A stretch of DNA of 64,000 nucleotides from Oscillospiraceae bacterium (GCA_015065215.1 SVQT01000003.1:40019-104018); one strand, 5' to 3'; positions 1 to 11,432 are shown, counted from the first letter of the stretch. A program made the numbers and translations. Notes: generated by a model not told the origin, from the sequence alone.

Positions 1-1
1 A

Positions 2-430
2 AGAGACCTGAACCGCCGCATTACCGCTCTCGGTAACACGCTGATGGCGCTGCATTGCGACCGTGTGATCCACGGCGGCAATATCACCCCCTACAAGGAG
101 AGGGCGACCTTTGCCACCATGGAGGAAAGTGAGCTGCTGGTCGGCAATTTGCCTGATCGTATCTCGATCTCCGAGATGTCGGATGATTACGGCAACCGCT
201 ATCTGATGGTGGCGAACCGTGATTACAGAGAGGTCACCTCCTACTTTTTGAAGATGAAGCAGGACAGCCGCGTCTATCGCGTCAGCGATGAGGACGGCGA
301 GCAGCGATTGGTCTTTGACGATCCCGACAATAAGATCGTCGGCAGCCTGCTCCCCGGTCACATGGCGCTCTACCGCCTGCAGCCAAAGAGCGAGGAGCCC
401 TTTGAGATCGGGTATTATCTGGAAAAATAA
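2..430 (+). CDS. C-terminal part of a larger protein truncated by the window edge; hypothetical, possibly carbohydrate-related
   Basis: Frame is open to the window edge (RDLNRRITALGNTLMALHCDRVIHGG...), ends TAA at 428-430 and is followed by a terminator. No confident family from this fragment. Confidence 0.6.
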   Translation, partial: RDLNRRITALGNTLMALHCDRVIHGGNITPYKERATFATMEESELLVGNLPDRISISEMSDDYGNRYLMVANRDYREVTSYFLKMKQDSRVYRVSDEDGEQRLVFDDPDNKIVGSLLPGHMALYRLQPKSEEPFEIGYYLEK

Positions 431-432
431 CA

Positions 433-465
433 AAAAAGGCGCTACCGATGGGGTAGCGCCTTTTT
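433..465 (+). terminator. Rho-independent terminator
   Basis: AAAAAAGGCGCTACC-gatgg-GGTAGCGCCTTTTT directly after the stop codon. Confidence 0.9.
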
Positions 466-501
466 GACTGTAGCCGCTTTGGTGCGCATAGCTCCGATCC
501 C

Positions 502-626
502 GCTTTTCTCTTTGCTTGTGTGAGGCACAAAGAGAAAAGCTATCAAAAGAGAAATGCCGTATAGGGGGCGCCGCCCCAAGCCCCGCAAGCTTTTGAAAAG
601 GCTTGACCAAAACTTTTGGGGCATTT
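502..626. repeat. Intergenic multibranched inverted-repeat element
   Basis: GCTTTTCTCTTTG/CAAAGAGAAAAGC, then AAATGCC (552-558)/GGCATTT (620-626) enclosing GGGGGCGCCGCCCC and CCAAAACTTTTGG palindromes. Confidence 0.6.
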
Positions 627-669
627 AGGGCGCTTGAGCAAAGATTTGGGGCGGAGATGAGAGGGGCGG

Positions 670-2775
<2,106 letters not shown>

Positions 2776-4359
2776 TCAGCTGCGCTTCCAGGTGTAACTG
2801 TCGTAGGTGTCGGTAAGATAGGTGGCGTTGTCGGTGGGATTGCTTAAAACAGGCAATGAATCAGTCCTGCCCACAACAGAGATTCTTTCCCATCCGTTCT
2901 GCACGGCAAAGGAAACGGAATTCAGTGCATCGCAACCGAAAAAGGCTAAATCCCCGATTTCTGTGACCTCGGCAGGAATGGTGATCTCGTTCAGGGCAGA
3001 GCAGCTGCCGAACGCACTGCTGCCGATGGTCAGCAGCCCCGCGGGCAAATGAATGTTGGTCAGCTTTTCACAGCCGTAAAACGCATAGTCGGGCAGATGT
3101 ATGGTATTGGTTAACGTAACGGTGCGCAGATTGTCCATTTGCAGAAAAGCGGGATGCTCCGCCAGAATATCGGTTAGCTCGCCGTCTGAATCGGTGGGCG
3201 AGGTGCCGACGAAGGGGATGCTCAAGCTTTGCAATGCGGTGCAGCCTTCCAGTACGCCGCGCTCGATAGACGTAACGTATTTGGGAATGGTGACGTGGGT
3301 CAGATCTCGATTAGAGCCAAAGGCGAATGTTTTGATCGTGCGCAGAGAGTTGGGGAGAGCGAGGGACTGCAAGTCACAGCCTGCAAAGGCCGCTCCACCA
3401 ATGGTGACAAGTCCCTCGGAGAAGGATACCGATTGCAGGCTTGTGCAACCGATAAAGGCATTGGTGCCAATCTCGGTGATGCCTGCGGGAATGGTGATAG
3501 CAGAGAGATTCTTTCTGTAGCTGAAGGCGTAGTCGCCGATTTTTGTGACACCATTTGTGGGAATCTGATTGCCAACGCCCAGTACCAGTACCTGCGTGCG
3601 TTTGTCGATCAGCATCCCGTTTTGCAGCACGTAGTTTTCTCCTTCGGCTGACATGGTCAGTGTGGTCAGCTCCGTCAAAACCCCAAACGCCCCCTCGCCG
3701 ATGGTTTCTATCGTGGAGGGCAGGTGCAGCGATTTCAACGTGGAGCAATTATAAAAGGCCCATTCTTCAATGGTGGTCAATCCCTCCGGCAGTGTGATAG
3801 AGGTGAAAAGATCGCTGTTTTTGAAAGCGTCTGCTTTGATAGTCGTCACGGGCAGCCCTTTGTAGGTGCTTTCCACAACGATATTCGCACGTGCCTCACC
3901 AATGCCGGAGACCGCATAGGACTGACCGTCGGCATTCAAAAAGAACTCCAGGCCGCTGGCGGCATCACCCTCTGTTGAGCCGCTTGTGTCGGGATTGTTT
4001 ATTCCGCAAACGGTACAGTTGTTGCTTTCAAACACGTGGGCAGCGGGCGTGTCAGCTGCCACTGTACAGGAGCAGGTGTAAGAGCGCCAGTGACTTGCGG
4101 TATTGCTTTCCCACGTGAAAGGATGAGGCAGGGGAGAGACGGTCAGACTGAAAATATCGGTGATCTCGGCAGTGCCCTGGGCATCCGAGAAATACTTTTC
4201 ACAATCGCTACATTCCCAATAGGCCGCATGGCCTGCCTCGGCGCAGGTGGCGGCTTTGGCTTCGTGACTGGACAGCGTATGCGTGTGCTCCTTGTCACAT
4301 GACCACAGCAGAGAAGCAAGAGAAAGCAGAAGAATAGCAAAGAAAAAATGTTTTTTCAT
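2776..4359 (-). CDS. BspA-like leucine-rich-repeat (LRR_5) lipoprotein
   Basis: Signal peptide with lipobox (MKKHFFFAILLLSLASLLWSC); repeated units such as ITLPEGLTTIEEWAFYNCSTLKSLHLPSTIETIGEGAF; SD AGGAGGA upstream of ATG at 4359. Confidence 0.88.
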   Translation of the reverse strand: MKKHFFFAILLLSLASLLWSCDKEHTHTLSSHEAKAATCAEAGHAAYWECSDCEKYFSDAQGTAEITDIFSLTVSPLPHPFTWESNTASHWRSYTCSCTVAADTPAAHVFESNNCTVCGINNPDTSGSTEGDAASGLEFFLNADGQSYAVSGIGEARANIVVESTYKGLPVTTIKADAFKNSDLFTSITLPEGLTTIEEWAFYNCSTLKSLHLPSTIETIGEGAFGVLTELTTLTMSAEGENYVLQNGMLIDKRTQVLVLGVGNQIPTNGVTKIGDYAFSYRKNLSAITIPAGITEIGTNAFIGCTSLQSVSFSEGLVTIGGAAFAGCDLQSLALPNSLRTIKTFAFGSNRDLTHVTIPKYVTSIERGVLEGCTALQSLSIPFVGTSPTDSDGELTDILAEHPAFLQMDNLRTVTLTNTIHLPDYAFYGCEKLTNIHLPAGLLTIGSSAFGSCSALNEITIPAEVTEIGDLAFFGCDALNSVSFAVQNGWERISVVGRTDSLPVLSNPTDNATYLTDTYDSYTWKRS

Positions 4360-4505
4360 GATGTCCTCCTTCTTAATGCTTAATGTGGTACTTTTTAGTA
4401 TATCATTCATAGTGAGAAAAGTCAAGAAAATGTGAATTTTTTTATTTCTCTATACAAATTTGCTGGAATATGATAAAATGGAAAAAGAAAATCACGGAGG
4501 CGCAT

Positions 4506-5012
4506 ATGAAAATATTGATTGCGTACGCAACCAAAAGCGGCACTGCAAAAGAGGCGGCAGAGCTGCTGGCTGCCGACCTGCAAAATCATACGGTTACAGT
4601 GGCCGATCTTGGAAAAAACGACCCCGTTGCGGGGGATTTTGACTATATTGTGCTTGGCGGACCGATTCGTGCCGGTAGGGCGCACAAGGCACTGCGCCAA
4701 TATATCAAAAAACAGGAGAAAGCGCTTTGCGCGGTGCCGCACACGCTTTTTCTGTGCTGTGCCTATGCTGACCTTTTGATGGATTATATGGAAATGACGT
4801 TTCCGGCGGCGGTGCGTGAGAGCGCCGATGACATGCTTTATTTTGGCGGTGTGCTGGATGTTTCAAAGCAAAAGGGCTTTGAGAAATGGATTGCCCGTAT
4901 GATGCGCAATTCGATCATAGAAGACGAGGACGGTGAGCAGGTCTTGCCCTGCCTGATGCCTGAGCATATCCGTGTTTTGGCAGACAAACTGCGGCTGAAA
5001 AAAGAGAATTGA
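4506..5012 (+). CDS. Flavodoxin-domain protein
   Basis: MKILIAYATKSGTAKEAAELLAADL FMN-binding N-terminus; IVLGGPIRAGRAH. Confidence 0.85.
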   Translation: MKILIAYATKSGTAKEAAELLAADLQNHTVTVADLGKNDPVAGDFDYIVLGGPIRAGRAHKALRQYIKKQEKALCAVPHTLFLCCAYADLLMDYMEMTFPAAVRESADDMLYFGGVLDVSKQKGFEKWIARMMRNSIIEDEDGEQVLPCLMPEHIRVLADKLRLKKEN

Positions 5013-5032
5013 GAAAACTTTTTAAAAGGGTG

Positions 5033-5061
5033 TTGACAAATCACTGTGCTTGTGGTATGAT
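5033..5061 (+). promoter_or_regulatory. Sigma-A type promoter for tRNA-Lys
   Basis: TTGACA (5033-5038), 17-nt spacer, TATGAT (5056-5061), about 20 nt before the tRNA. Confidence 0.85.
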
Positions 5062-5081
5062 ATACAGGTGCCCAAAAGCAT

Positions 5082-5157
5082 GCCCCTGTAGCTCAGACGG
5101 TAGAGCACTTGACTTTTAATCAAGGTGTCCGGAGTTCGAGTCTCCGCAGGAGCACCA
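5082..5157 (+). tRNA. tRNA-Lys (anticodon UUU), CCA encoded
   Basis: GCCCCTG TAGCTCAGACGGTAGAGCA CTTGA-CTTTTAA-TCAAG ... CGGAG-TTCGAGT-CTCCG CAGGAGC ACCA; one C-A mismatch in the acceptor stem. Confidence 0.93.
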
Positions 5158-5211
5158 AGAAAAAGCCCCCCACACGTATCGTGTGGGGGGCTTTTTCTTG
5201 GTGCTCCTGCG
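5145..5211. repeat. Perfect inverted repeat (32-nt arms, 3-nt loop) spanning tRNA 3' end plus terminator
   Basis: Left 5145-5176 CGCAGGAGCACCAAGAAAAAGCCCCCCACACG; loop TAT; right 5180-5211 is its exact reverse complement. The inner part is the terminator. Confidence 0.95.
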
Positions 5212-5314
5212 TAAATTTTATATTTTTTGAGATTGCGGTTGCAATTCTTTTGTGACAATGTTATAATAAAACATATTGCAGTTACGCATGCGCGCGTGCG
5301 AAAAAGGAGAATGT

Positions 5315-6097
5315 ATGACAAGTTGGCCGCTTTGGGGCACCATCGTTAATACAGTAGCGGTGCTTTTTGGTGCTTTGCTTGGTCTTGCGATCAAGGTTGT
5401 GATTGAAAAAGCCGCTAAAAAGAAGAAGGCAGTGGGGGAGGACACGCTTCCCATGCCGCAGGAGAGCAAGCCTTCTCGCTTTGCGGAGCTGCCGAATGTC
5501 ATGCAAAAGGGCCTTGGACTTTGCGTGCTTTTAATCGGTATACAAGGCGCTGTTGGCGAGAGCGAGATTTTGATTGTGATCCTGTCGATGGTATTGGGGA
5601 TTATTGTGGGTCAGCTACTGGATCTGGATGGCCTGCTCAACCGCTTCGGCGACTTTATTCAGCGTAAAATGAAAGGCAAGGGCGGCAATATCGCCGAGGG
5701 CTTTGTGACCGCGACGATGCTGTTTTGTGTAGGCGCCATGACAGTGAATGGCGCGCTGGAGTGCGGTATACAGTTAAAGCATGATACCTATTATGCCAAA
5801 TCACTGATTGATATGGTGTCGGCAGTGGTGTTTGCTTCCTCTCTTGGTGTGGGTGTCTCTTTTTCCGCTGTTGGCGTTTTTGTGGTGCAGGGAACCCTTA
5901 CGATGCTGGCGGTGTTGCTTGGCAATGTTATTCCAACGGCCATCACCTCTGTGATGATTGCGGTCGGCTCGCTGATTGTAATTGCCATTGGCACCAACCT
6001 GATGGGGATAACCAAAATTAAGGTAATGAATTTTGTGCCGGCGATGTTCTTTCCCCTTGCCCTTTGCCCGTTGTTTGATCTGATCCCTATGCTTTGA
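5315..6097 (+). CDS. DUF554 family membrane protein (YdfK/YqgA-like)
   Basis: MTSWPLWGTIVNTVAVLFGALLGL...; GFVTATMLFCVGAMTVNGALECG; hydrophobic helices; SD AGGAG. Confidence 0.88.
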   Translation: MTSWPLWGTIVNTVAVLFGALLGLAIKVVIEKAAKKKKAVGEDTLPMPQESKPSRFAELPNVMQKGLGLCVLLIGIQGAVGESEILIVILSMVLGIIVGQLLDLDGLLNRFGDFIQRKMKGKGGNIAEGFVTATMLFCVGAMTVNGALECGIQLKHDTYYAKSLIDMVSAVVFASSLGVGVSFSAVGVFVVQGTLTMLAVLLGNVIPTAITSVMIAVGSLIVIAIGTNLMGITKIKVMNFVPAMFFPLALCPLFDLIPML

Positions 6098-6111
6098 TGA
6101 AAGGAGTTCAC

Positions 6112-9100
6112 ATGAGCGCGTTTGAGTTTTTTCATGCCCCCGCTACCCTTGCTTTTCGTGATCGTGATTTGATTTTGCAGGTGATGTTGCCCGATGAAGA
6201 AAGCAGTTTGGTCAATCTTTCGCTTTTGTATCGTGTAGAGGAAACAGCACAGGATCGTGAATTGCGTATGCTACCGATAGACGGTATTGTGGTAGAGGAT
6301 AGTTATTCTGCCTATGCGGTGACGATCCCTGCTGGGGAGCTACAAAAAGGTCAGGTTCTGACCTATCGGTTTGAGCGAGAGGGAGCCGCAAGCGAAACCT
6401 ATCACATTCGCTTGCAGGATCCCCCTGTGTTTCCGCCCTTTATCGTCAGTGAGCTGTTTCCTTGGGGGGGCGGTCCGGTGCAGTGCATGGAGCTGTATAA
6501 TCCCGGCACCGAGACGGTTGATCTATACGATTTTGAGCTGGTGTTCCTGGATAAGGAGGGGCAGATCGCTAAGCGCAATCCCTTGGCGGACGGCGCGGGA
6601 ATCAACCTGCTGGCACCCGGCGGGATTGGCGTGCTCAATTTTGTGTCTTCCGGCGTGCGCAAGGAGCTGGAGGCGCGCGCGCAGGAGGAGAACCCCGTTT
6701 TTTCCTATCTGGCGGCGCAATACCCAGAAAGCTGTTCTGATCTGGCAGAGCGCGGTGTTCAGTGGATGCAGGTGGACCTTTCCTATCAAAACGAAAAAGA
6801 AGAATGGCACACCAAGGAGGGATGCTTTAGCATTTACCATTGGCTGGGTGAGCGGGAATACCGTGTGCTGCCCCGTGGCGGCACCTTGTCCGATGCGGTT
6901 TACCGCATGTCGGTCAACCCTGACAAAAACCATTTGCACGTGCGCAAGTTCCGTTCCTCGCTCTGGACCGTGGATATTGCCGACCCCTCGGTTGCCGTTT
7001 GCACCCATTCCCGTGTAATGCCTACCCCCGGCTTTGCCGATCCGTATCAGTATCTGCCGGCGCCCAACGCTGTTACAGTGCCCGCGATTTTGACATTGGA
7101 GCCGGAAGGGAGAGTGCATTTGGCAAGTGGCGATTGTAAGATAAAGTTTGCCGCTCTCGGTCCAGAGCTGGCTTTGCCTACTGTTTTCGTCAAGGTAGAG
7201 GGAGCGTATCGGCCCTATCCTGCCGCACTCAATAACAACGGCATCTTTGAGGCGGTCATCCCCGCCGATACGCTTGGCCGTATGCCGGGCAAATTGGAAT
7301 ATTACATTCAAGTCAGCGGTGGCCTTTATACCGCGACGTACGGTACGGACAAGGCACCCTGCGTACAGCGTGTAACCGACAACGCAGGCCCCGCTATTTT
7401 GCGCGCTTACCCGGCTGAGGGACAGTTTTTGGAAAAGGAGCACACCCCCGAGATTGCGTTGGATTACTATGACGTTTCCGGCGTTAATTTGCGCACCTCT
7501 ATTCTTTGTGTAGACGGAAAAAATGTCAGCGCTCTTGCCGATTGGCAGGCAGACGGGGTGCGTTATCGCCCCGAAAAACCGCTTTCCAACGGTGCGCATA
7601 CCTTTGAGGTTTCTTTGCGTGACACGCTGGGCAACCGTACCTACCGTAAGATCGCTTTTCACATTTGTGATGGCAGTAAAATGGAGTGCTACCGTGGCGA
7701 GGTGCATTGCCACACGCTGGATTCAGATGGCCTGGGCTCTCCTGCCGACGCGCTGACCTATGCGCGTGACGAGGGCAAGGTGGATTATTTTGCCGTTACC
7801 GACCACTCGCACTATCTGACTTTGGATGAAATGCGTGCTCAGCGCAAGGTGGCAGACAGCTTTAATGTCAACGGCAAATACGCGACCATGCACGGCTTTG
7901 AAATGACCTGGAATTATACAAGCGGCTTTTGGGGGCACATGAATGTGCTGAACACCGATTGGATTACCCCGTATCATGAGAATATCGACCTATATTCCTT
8001 TTATGATATGCTGGTCGCTGATCCGGATGCCATTGGCATGTTTAACCACCCCTGTGATGCGTGGGGCATTTTTGACGATTTTGACGGTTGGACCCCTGAG
8101 CGTGATGAAAAGATGTGTCTGGCCGAGATTCGGGGCAGCGGCTTTGACCGCGGCTATACCCTGATGCTCTCCAAGGGTTGGCATGCTGCCCCCGTGGCCA
8201 ACGAGGATAATCACGCCGCCAACTGGACCACTGCCACCACCACAACGGGTTACGTGCTTGCCCCCTCACTGACACGGGAAAATGTGATGGAGGCTTTTCG
8301 CCGCCGCCGCACCTATACCACCTGCGATAATACCATGAAAATCCGTTATCGCGTGAACGGTGAATGGATGGGTAGCCGCTTACAGGCACCCAAAAAGCTG
8401 ACAGCGGATGTGGAAATTACCACAGAAAACGAAAACGGTATTGGGCTTTTGTCTATTGTGACCGAGGATAATATCGTGGTTGCCCGTATCGACGCGGGGC
8501 CTTTGCGCGAGTTCAATTGGCACGTAGAGATGGATCCCGACTTCGATTATTATTACTTGCGCGTCAATAACGGCAGCTTGTATTCCGTGACTGCGCCTGT
8601 CTTTGTGGAGGGCAGGGATCTGCTACAGATCAGCCAGCTTTCTTACGGTATTTGCGCCGAGGACGCGGAAACGCCCCACGCAATTGATGTGACCGTGGAA
8701 AATAAGAGCGGCAAGACGATGAAGGATGTAACAGTGCAGTATTATGTTACCCCCCTTGGCGGCTTTGAGCTACGCCATCTGGCCCCCTTTGCCTCGGTGC
8801 ATATCGGTAAGCTGGAGGCGGAGGAGAGCCGCACCGTTTCCCGTTTCTTCCCCACAGTACCCGGCCGCCGGCGTGTGACGGCAGTTGTCAGCGGCTTTTG
8901 CGGCAAGGAGCGCTATGCCGATACCGCCTACCGCCTGATTACTCCTGTACGCATCAGCAAGCTGGTGCCTCAGACTGCCCCGATCACTGTGGGCGGGGAG
9001 GAGATCAAAAATCCCTTCCGCTATGTGGAGCTGTATAATCCAATGCCTCATGCGGTGGATCTGAGCAAATATGTTTTGAAGCTTTGGCACGCCTCCGGTG

Positions 9101-9672
9101 TGGCGCCTTTGCCTGAGCGTTGCTTGGCGTTGGATGGCTACACCATTCCGGCGGGTGGCACGCTGACCGTTTGGGTAAAGCCAGCGGATGCCCCCTTGAC
9201 AGCTGACGATTTCAATACCCGTTATGGCACTTCTCTCATACAGGATCAGGATCTGATCGTGACCGAAAACCGCATTCTGACTGCCAATGGCGGCGGTCAC
9301 ATGCTGGATCTTGTCTTTCAAAAAGAGATCGTTTCCCGCGTGAGCTTTGGCAAATACTGCGTGTTAGACAACGATATTGCTGAGAATACGCCTCTTGTGT
9401 ACGGTGACTTTACCGCTATGACCATGCGCCAACGCAAGCTGACGCTGCCCGAGGAGGCAATAGTCCTGCCCGGCGCGGTGCAAAAAGAGCAGCTTCCCGC
9501 GATCAAGAGGGGTGGCCGCCGCCGTCGTGAAATCCGGGAGGCGGAAAAAGCAGCGACCAAGCGCAGTATCATCACACGCCTGACAGAAGCGCCTTTGGTG
9601 CCCCTACAGGCAGCAAAGCTGATCGCTAGCGCCGTCTCGGCTGTGAAGCATATCTTTAGCTCTAAGGAATAA
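6112..9672 (+). CDS. CehA/McbA-type PHP-domain metallohydrolase flanked by two LTD-like modules
   Basis: Central YRGEVHCHTLDSDGLGSPADALTYARDEGKVDYFAVTDHSHY (PHP motif); MELYNPGTETVDLYDFEL and VELYNPMPHAVDLSKYVLKL (LTD-like); SD AAGGAG, ATG at 6112. Confidence 0.82.
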   Translation: MSAFEFFHAPATLAFRDRDLILQVMLPDEESSLVNLSLLYRVEETAQDRELRMLPIDGIVVEDSYSAYAVTIPAGELQKGQVLTYRFEREGAASETYHIRLQDPPVFPPFIVSELFPWGGGPVQCMELYNPGTETVDLYDFELVFLDKEGQIAKRNPLADGAGINLLAPGGIGVLNFVSSGVRKELEARAQEENPVFSYLAAQYPESCSDLAERGVQWMQVDLSYQNEKEEWHTKEGCFSIYHWLGEREYRVLPRGGTLSDAVYRMSVNPDKNHLHVRKFRSSLWTVDIADPSVAVCTHSRVMPTPGFADPYQYLPAPNAVTVPAILTLEPEGRVHLASGDCKIKFAALGPELALPTVFVKVEGAYRPYPAALNNNGIFEAVIPADTLGRMPGKLEYYIQVSGGLYTATYGTDKAPCVQRVTDNAGPAILRAYPAEGQFLEKEHTPEIALDYYDVSGVNLRTSILCVDGKNVSALADWQADGVRYRPEKPLSNGAHTFEVSLRDTLGNRTYRKIAFHICDGSKMECYRGEVHCHTLDSDGLGSPADALTYARDEGKVDYFAVTDHSHYLTLDEMRAQRKVADSFNVNGKYATMHGFEMTWNYTSGFWGHMNVLNTDWITPYHENIDLYSFYDMLVADPDAIGMFNHPCDAWGIFDDFDGWTPERDEKMCLAEIRGSGFDRGYTLMLSKGWHAAPVANEDNHAANWTTATTTTGYVLAPSLTRENVMEAFRRRRTYTTCDNTMKIRYRVNGEWMGSRLQAPKKLTADVEITTENENGIGLLSIVTEDNIVVARIDAGPLREFNWHVEMDPDFDYYYLRVNNGSLYSVTAPVFVEGRDLLQISQLSYGICAEDAETPHAIDVTVENKSGKTMKDVTVQYYVTPLGGFELRHLAPFASVHIGKLEAEESRTVSRFFPTVPGRRRVTAVVSGFCGKERYADTAYRLITPVRISKLVPQTAPITVGGEEIKNPFRYVELYNPMPHAVDLSKYVLKLWHASGVAPLPERCLALDGYTIPAGGTLTVWVKPADAPLTADDFNTRYGTSLIQDQDLIVTENRILTANGGGHMLDLVFQKEIVSRVSFGKYCVLDNDIAENTPLVYGDFTAMTMRQRKLTLPEEAIVLPGAVQKEQLPAIKRGGRRRREIREAEKAATKRSIITRLTEAPLVPLQAAKLIASAVSAVKHIFSSKE

Positions 9673-9680
9673 TCAAAAAA

Positions 9681-9708
9681 GCCCGTGTCCGGCCGGACAC
9701 GGGCTTTT
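9681..9708. terminator. Bidirectional terminator between convergent genes
   Basis: GCCCGTGTCCGGCCGGACACGGGC with A-run 5' and T-run 3'. Confidence 0.88.
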
Positions 9709-9734
9709 ACGTTTTATGAGGCTTTGTGCTATCC

Positions 9735-10598
9735 TTACAGTAGCACCGTCTGGGTGCCGTTTGCGGTGACATAGTGCGTTTTTACGCCTAAAATATCCAT
9801 CCAGCGGCGGGTGAGTGCCACACCGTACATACGGATGCGCCCTCTTTTCTTTAGCTTTTCACGGTCTTGCAGCCAGCCGGGCAGCTCGGGCTCATTATAG
9901 AGCCAATCCCGGGCACACCACATACAGGCCTTAGGCATGATCTCGGCGTAAACGTGCATCTGCACGCATTCGTGACCGTGGTGAGCCATCTGCACGATGT
10001 CGGACTTTAAGAGATGGCGAGATTCGTCAAAGAGAATATCACCGCCGTCGGGGCCGAGGTCGCCCAAAAAGAGTACCGTTTTGCGTGGGGTGGTCAATTT
10101 AAAGACCATGGAGCTGTCGTTCATGGGGTTGGCGTAAAGTCCATCGTGCGTGGTGTAGAGAATGTCGATCTTTACCTCATCCACCTGAATGCTCTCGCCC
10201 TGCTGCGCGATGTGCACGCGGTCGCCAAGGCAGGGAACAAGGCGGTTGAATTTGGGAATCTGCTCGTTCAGCTCGTTGCGCATATAGGTGGGGTTGGGGG
10301 CCTCGTCCACATGCTTCATCCATTCATCGTAGTCGGGGAAGTGGTAGTAGAGCTTTTCCAGGTCGAAATCGGCCAGGCCGTTCTTTTCCATCTCGCTCAT
10401 AATGCCCGTAATGTGATCGCAATGGGCGTGAGTTAAAAACCACGCGCTGATGTGTCTGCCGCCTACGTATTCCTTTAAGAGGGGCATATCCTCGGGTCTG
10501 CCACCGTCCACCACGATGCAGTTGTTCTGCTCGGTGAAGATGACAAAGGACATCATGTAAGGGCTGGTTTCGGTCAGCATGTAAAGGGTGGTCTGCAT
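9735..10598 (-). CDS. MBL-fold metallo-hydrolase
   Basis: AWFLTHAHCDHITGI (HxHxDH) and later TVLFLGDLG and MAHHGH motifs. Confidence 0.88.
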   Translation of the reverse strand: MQTTLYMLTETSPYMMSFVIFTEQNNCIVVDGGRPEDMPLLKEYVGGRHISAWFLTHAHCDHITGIMSEMEKNGLADFDLEKLYYHFPDYDEWMKHVDEAPNPTYMRNELNEQIPKFNRLVPCLGDRVHIAQQGESIQVDEVKIDILYTTHDGLYANPMNDSSMVFKLTTPRKTVLFLGDLGPDGGDILFDESRHLLKSDIVQMAHHGHECVQMHVYAEIMPKACMWCARDWLYNEPELPGWLQDREKLKKRGRIRMYGVALTRRWMDILGVKTHYVTANGTQTVLL

Positions 10599-10664
10599 AA
10601 AAGCACCTCCGGCTCTTTTTTTTCATTATATCAAATCAAGCGGCACAAAACAAGTAAAAAACGC

Positions 10665-10696
10665 AAAAAGGACGAGAAAATCTTCTCGTCCTTTTT
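10665..10696 (-). terminator. Rho-independent terminator of the GDPD gene
   Basis: AAAAAGGACGAGAA-aatc-TTCTCGTCCTTTTT. Confidence 0.85.
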
Positions 10697-10703
10697 GCAT
10701 TCG

Positions 10704-11432
10704 TTACTCCAAAATGTTCGAGGTGATCATGTCAACGCCGAGGGCGATGACACGCTCGGCATCCTCCGGCTTATCCACCGTCCAGCAGTTGACTTTGAAG
10801 TCATTTGCGTGGCAGGTATCCACGATTTCCTTGGTCAATACCTTGTGGTAGATGTCCAGATCCACGTTTTGATCCTTAAGCATCTCCAGCCAGTTTTCGG
10901 GAACGGTTTTTCCGATCAAAAACTGCGCGGACTGGGTGGGATATTTGCGGCGCAGATAAACCAAATTGTCGTAGCAGAAGGAAATAAAGGTGGTGTGATC
11001 CAGATAATCCAGTCCCGCGATGATGTCACAGATCTCGTAAATATCCTGCTCCTCGAAGGCGTTCTTCAGCTCCAGCACCGCTTCCTTTTCATAGTACTTG
11101 CAAATGCCGATGTACTCCTCCAGCGAGGGGAGGACGAGGTCGGAGCGATCCTTTACGTGGGTGGCCTTGTTGCGCAGCACAAGCTTGCGCAGGGTATCAA
11201 AGGTAGATTTCTCCACCACTAGGTCGTCGATGGCTACGCGAGCGGTGGTGTCGTCATGAATGATGATATACTTGCCGTCAAGGGTCTTGTGAACGTCGGT
11301 CTCAATGCCAAAGTAGGAGCGGTTTCCGGCGGCAACAAAGGCGGCGTTGGTGTTTTCACGCTCCAGACCGCTACAGCCACGGTGCGCAATCATCAATGGC
11401 TTTTTTTCGGCGGTGATCTTGATCGTATTCAT
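10704..11432 (-). CDS. Glycerophosphodiester phosphodiesterase family protein
   Basis: MIAHRGCSGLERENTNAAF, GIETDVHKTLDGKYIIIHDDT; C-terminal NCWTVDKPEDAERVIALGVDMITSN. Confidence 0.92.
   Translation of the reverse strand: MNTIKITAEKKPLMIAHRGCSGLERENTNAAFVAAGNRSYFGIETDVHKTLDGKYIIIHDDTTARVAIDDLVVEKSTFDTLRKLVLRNKATHVKDRSDLVLPSLEEYIGICKYYEKEAVLELKNAFEEQDIYEICDIIAGLDYLDHTTFISFCYDNLVYLRRKYPTQSAQFLIGKTVPENWLEMLKDQNVDLDIYHKVLTKEIVDTCHANDFKVNCWTVDKPEDAERVIALGVDMITSNILE

Noticed and set aside
5145-5211. Palindrome at tRNA-Lys as an integrative-element att site
   Set aside because: Integration into tRNA genes leaves a direct repeat of the tRNA 3' end; here the copy is inverted, immediately adjacent and without an integrase nearby.
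5022-5321. Minus-strand ORF with PAETRTPDTLIKSQVLYRLSYRG
   Set aside because: This is the well-known spurious translation of the antisense strand of a tRNA; it overlaps tRNA-Lys exactly.
6523-7713. 396-aa ORF antisense to the PHP/LTD protein
   Set aside because: Shadow ORF caused by codon bias; no SD or recognisable motif, while the sense strand has clear domains.
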